Source: Candidatus Omnitrophota bacterium
GTDB taxonomy: Bacteria > Omnitrophota > Koll11 > Gygaellales > Profunditerraquicolaceae
Direction of reading: 5' to 3'
Length of the DNA: 14,621 bases
Assembly (NCBI GenBank): GCA_028712045.1
Contig: JAQTRA010000018.1
Span: forward strand, 1-14,621
Both the position numbers and the translations under genes were made by a program. Under the pieces are notes generated by a model. It did not search any database, was not told the DNA's origin, and saw only the letters and a program-made list of their open reading frames with translations. Positions within the stretch are counted from its first letter, which is position 1. The number at the start of each line of letters is the position of its first letter. Positions 13,612-14,621 of this stretch are shown piece by piece.

Positions 13612-14621
13612 TTAAACTACCAAAGATAATTTTTCTTCGCCTAACAATTCATCCAGTTCAAAGATAAGCTTTTCTGTCGGGTTAACATAAAGCCCTTCTC
13701 CGACCACTAATTGCACGCGCGATTTTGCCGGAGTATCCAGGCGTAGGTATACCGGGATATTCCCCCGGTGATCACCCAGTAAGGTTTTTAAAGTTTCAAA
13801 AATATTTTCCCTTATGCCGGAAAGGTTAATATTCATTGCGGTAATTAACTTATAAATTTCTTCAAAGGGAAACAGGTCATCAACAATTATTTTGGGAGTG
13901 TCTTCTTTCAGGTTAAGTATCCCGCGGATATAAACTATGGTGTTTAATTGAATATAGCGGCTAATTTTCTGATAAGTGCGGGGAAAAATTATAGCTTCGA
14001 CTGCGCCGTTTAAGTCCTCCAGCTTGATTATCGCCATTTTTTCTTGTTTGGCCCGGGTGGTGGTTTGTTTGATTTTAGCGATTAACCCCACAATTTTAAT
14101 TGGATCCTGGTCTTTATGTTCATGCAGACTAACTGTTGAGCAGGAGACAAACCTTTTTAGCTGTTTGGCATAGCGGGCTAAGGGGTGGCCGGAAACGTAA
14201 AATCCCAGCATATCTTTTTCAAATGAAAGTAATTGCGGTTCGGGCCATTCTTTTACTTCCGGTAAGCTATTGGTTGTTTTTCCAAATCCCGGGTTATCCA
14301 ATGCCTGGTTAAAAAATGAAAGCTGGCCGCTGGATTTTTCTTTTTGTGCTTTCTGCGCGGTTTCTAGTATTATGTCTAAGCTAGCAAACATTTTAGCCCG
14401 GAATAAGCCGAAATAATCCATGGCCCCGCATTTAATTAAACTTTCTAAAACTTTACGGTTGGCCAGCCTTAAATCTAAGCGAGTGGTCAGGTCTTCTAAG
14501 GAGGAATATTTATTTTTTCCGCGGGCCTGGCAAATAGATTCCGCTGCTCCTTTACCCACATTTTTTACGGCTAACAATCCAAAGCCGATTGATTTTTCAT
14601 CGACTACCTTAACAAGTACTT
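13612..14621 (-). CDS. dnaE: DNA polymerase III alpha subunit, C-terminal part (partial)
   Basis: The 3' end of the replicative DNA polymerase gene; the frame is open to the window edge, so the true start is outside. The visible part begins SIGFGLLAVKNVGKGAAESI, the junction into the helix-hairpin-helix region, continues with SLEDLTTRLDL and ANRKVLESLIKCGAMDYFG, then the block LSFEKDMLGFYVSGHPL, typical of alpha subunits, and an OB-fold (KIVGLIAKIKQTTTRAKQEKMAIIKLEDLNGAVEAIIFP). The polymerase active site and PHP domain are not in the window. A TTG at 14577 is an internal Leu codon, not a start. It ends at a TAA just before the peptide-locus promoter. Confidence 0.96.
   Translation of the reverse strand, partial: VLVKVVDEKSIGFGLLAVKNVGKGAAESICQARGKNKYSSLEDLTTRLDLRLANRKVLESLIKCGAMDYFGLFRAKMFASLDIILETAQKAQKEKSSGQLSFFNQALDNPGFGKTTNSLPEVKEWPEPQLLSFEKDMLGFYVSGHPLARYAKQLKRFVSCSTVSLHEHKDQDPIKIVGLIAKIKQTTTRAKQEKMAIIKLEDLNGAVEAIIFPRTYQKISRYIQLNTIVYIRGILNLKEDTPKIIVDDLFPFEEIYKLITAMNINLSGIRENIFETLKTLLGDHRGNIPVYLRLDTPAKSRVQLVVGEGLYVNPTEKLIFELDELLGEEKLSLVV

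Noticed and set aside
14575..14577. TTG as a start codon for dnaE
   Set aside because: Upstream codons continue the dnaE reading frame with conserved residues (SIGFG) to the window edge, so the gene is simply truncated.
1..14621. tRNA genes, CRISPR arrays, insertion sequences
   Set aside because: No cloverleaf-like stretch, regularly spaced direct repeats, transposase or terminal inverted repeats were seen; intergenic gaps are all short.

Overview
The window is one long run of genes on the minus strand, so it is read from the right end to the left. The proteins are clearly bacterial. The moderate-to-low GC, the O2-independent chemistry (radical SAM and U32 Fe-S proteins) and the order HU - hisS - aspS - LysM lipoprotein - phoH - 7TM protein suggest an uncultivated anaerobic Gram-negative-type lineage such as Omnitrophota. 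That assignment is an impression from gene content, not a placement.

Right end (about 13.6-14.6 kb): the 3' part of dnaE, the replicative DNA polymerase III alpha subunit.

Middle (about 4.8-13.6 kb): a probable RiPP (ribosomally made, post-translationally modified peptide) locus, expressed from a promoter at about 13.57 kb and a near-copy of it at about 9.98 kb. In transcription order it holds a PqqD-like leader-binding protein, Cys-rich precursor peptide B, a radical SAM/SPASM maturase, a U32-family Fe-S protein, a second smaller U32-like protein, then the second promoter, precursor peptide A, two more radical SAM/SPASM proteins, an HPr-kinase-like P-loop protein and a full-length ABC exporter. 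The two precursors share 22 of their first 27 residues but differ afterwards, as expected for a conserved leader and diverged cores. The content partly recalls the SynChlorMet (Scm) cassette: PqqD, two PqqE-like SPASM proteins and ScmC. The most notable feature is the tandem U32 pair, whose cysteine spacing resembles UbiU and UbiV, the anaerobic ubiquinone hydroxylation proteins. This raises the possibility of O2-independent hydroxylation of a peptide.

Left part (1-4.8 kb): a near-consensus sigma-70-type promoter at about 4.78 kb drives a tightly packed housekeeping operon: HU-family DNA-binding protein, histidyl-tRNA synthetase, an unusually short aspartyl-tRNA synthetase without the usual bacterial insertion domain, a LysM lipoprotein, a PhoH-family ATPase and the start of a multi-spanning membrane protein, probably a PgpH-like 7TM-HD phosphohydrolase, cut by the window edge.

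I see no tRNA, rRNA, CRISPR array, insertion sequence or convincing intrinsic terminator. No stretch above 300 bases lacks a gene.
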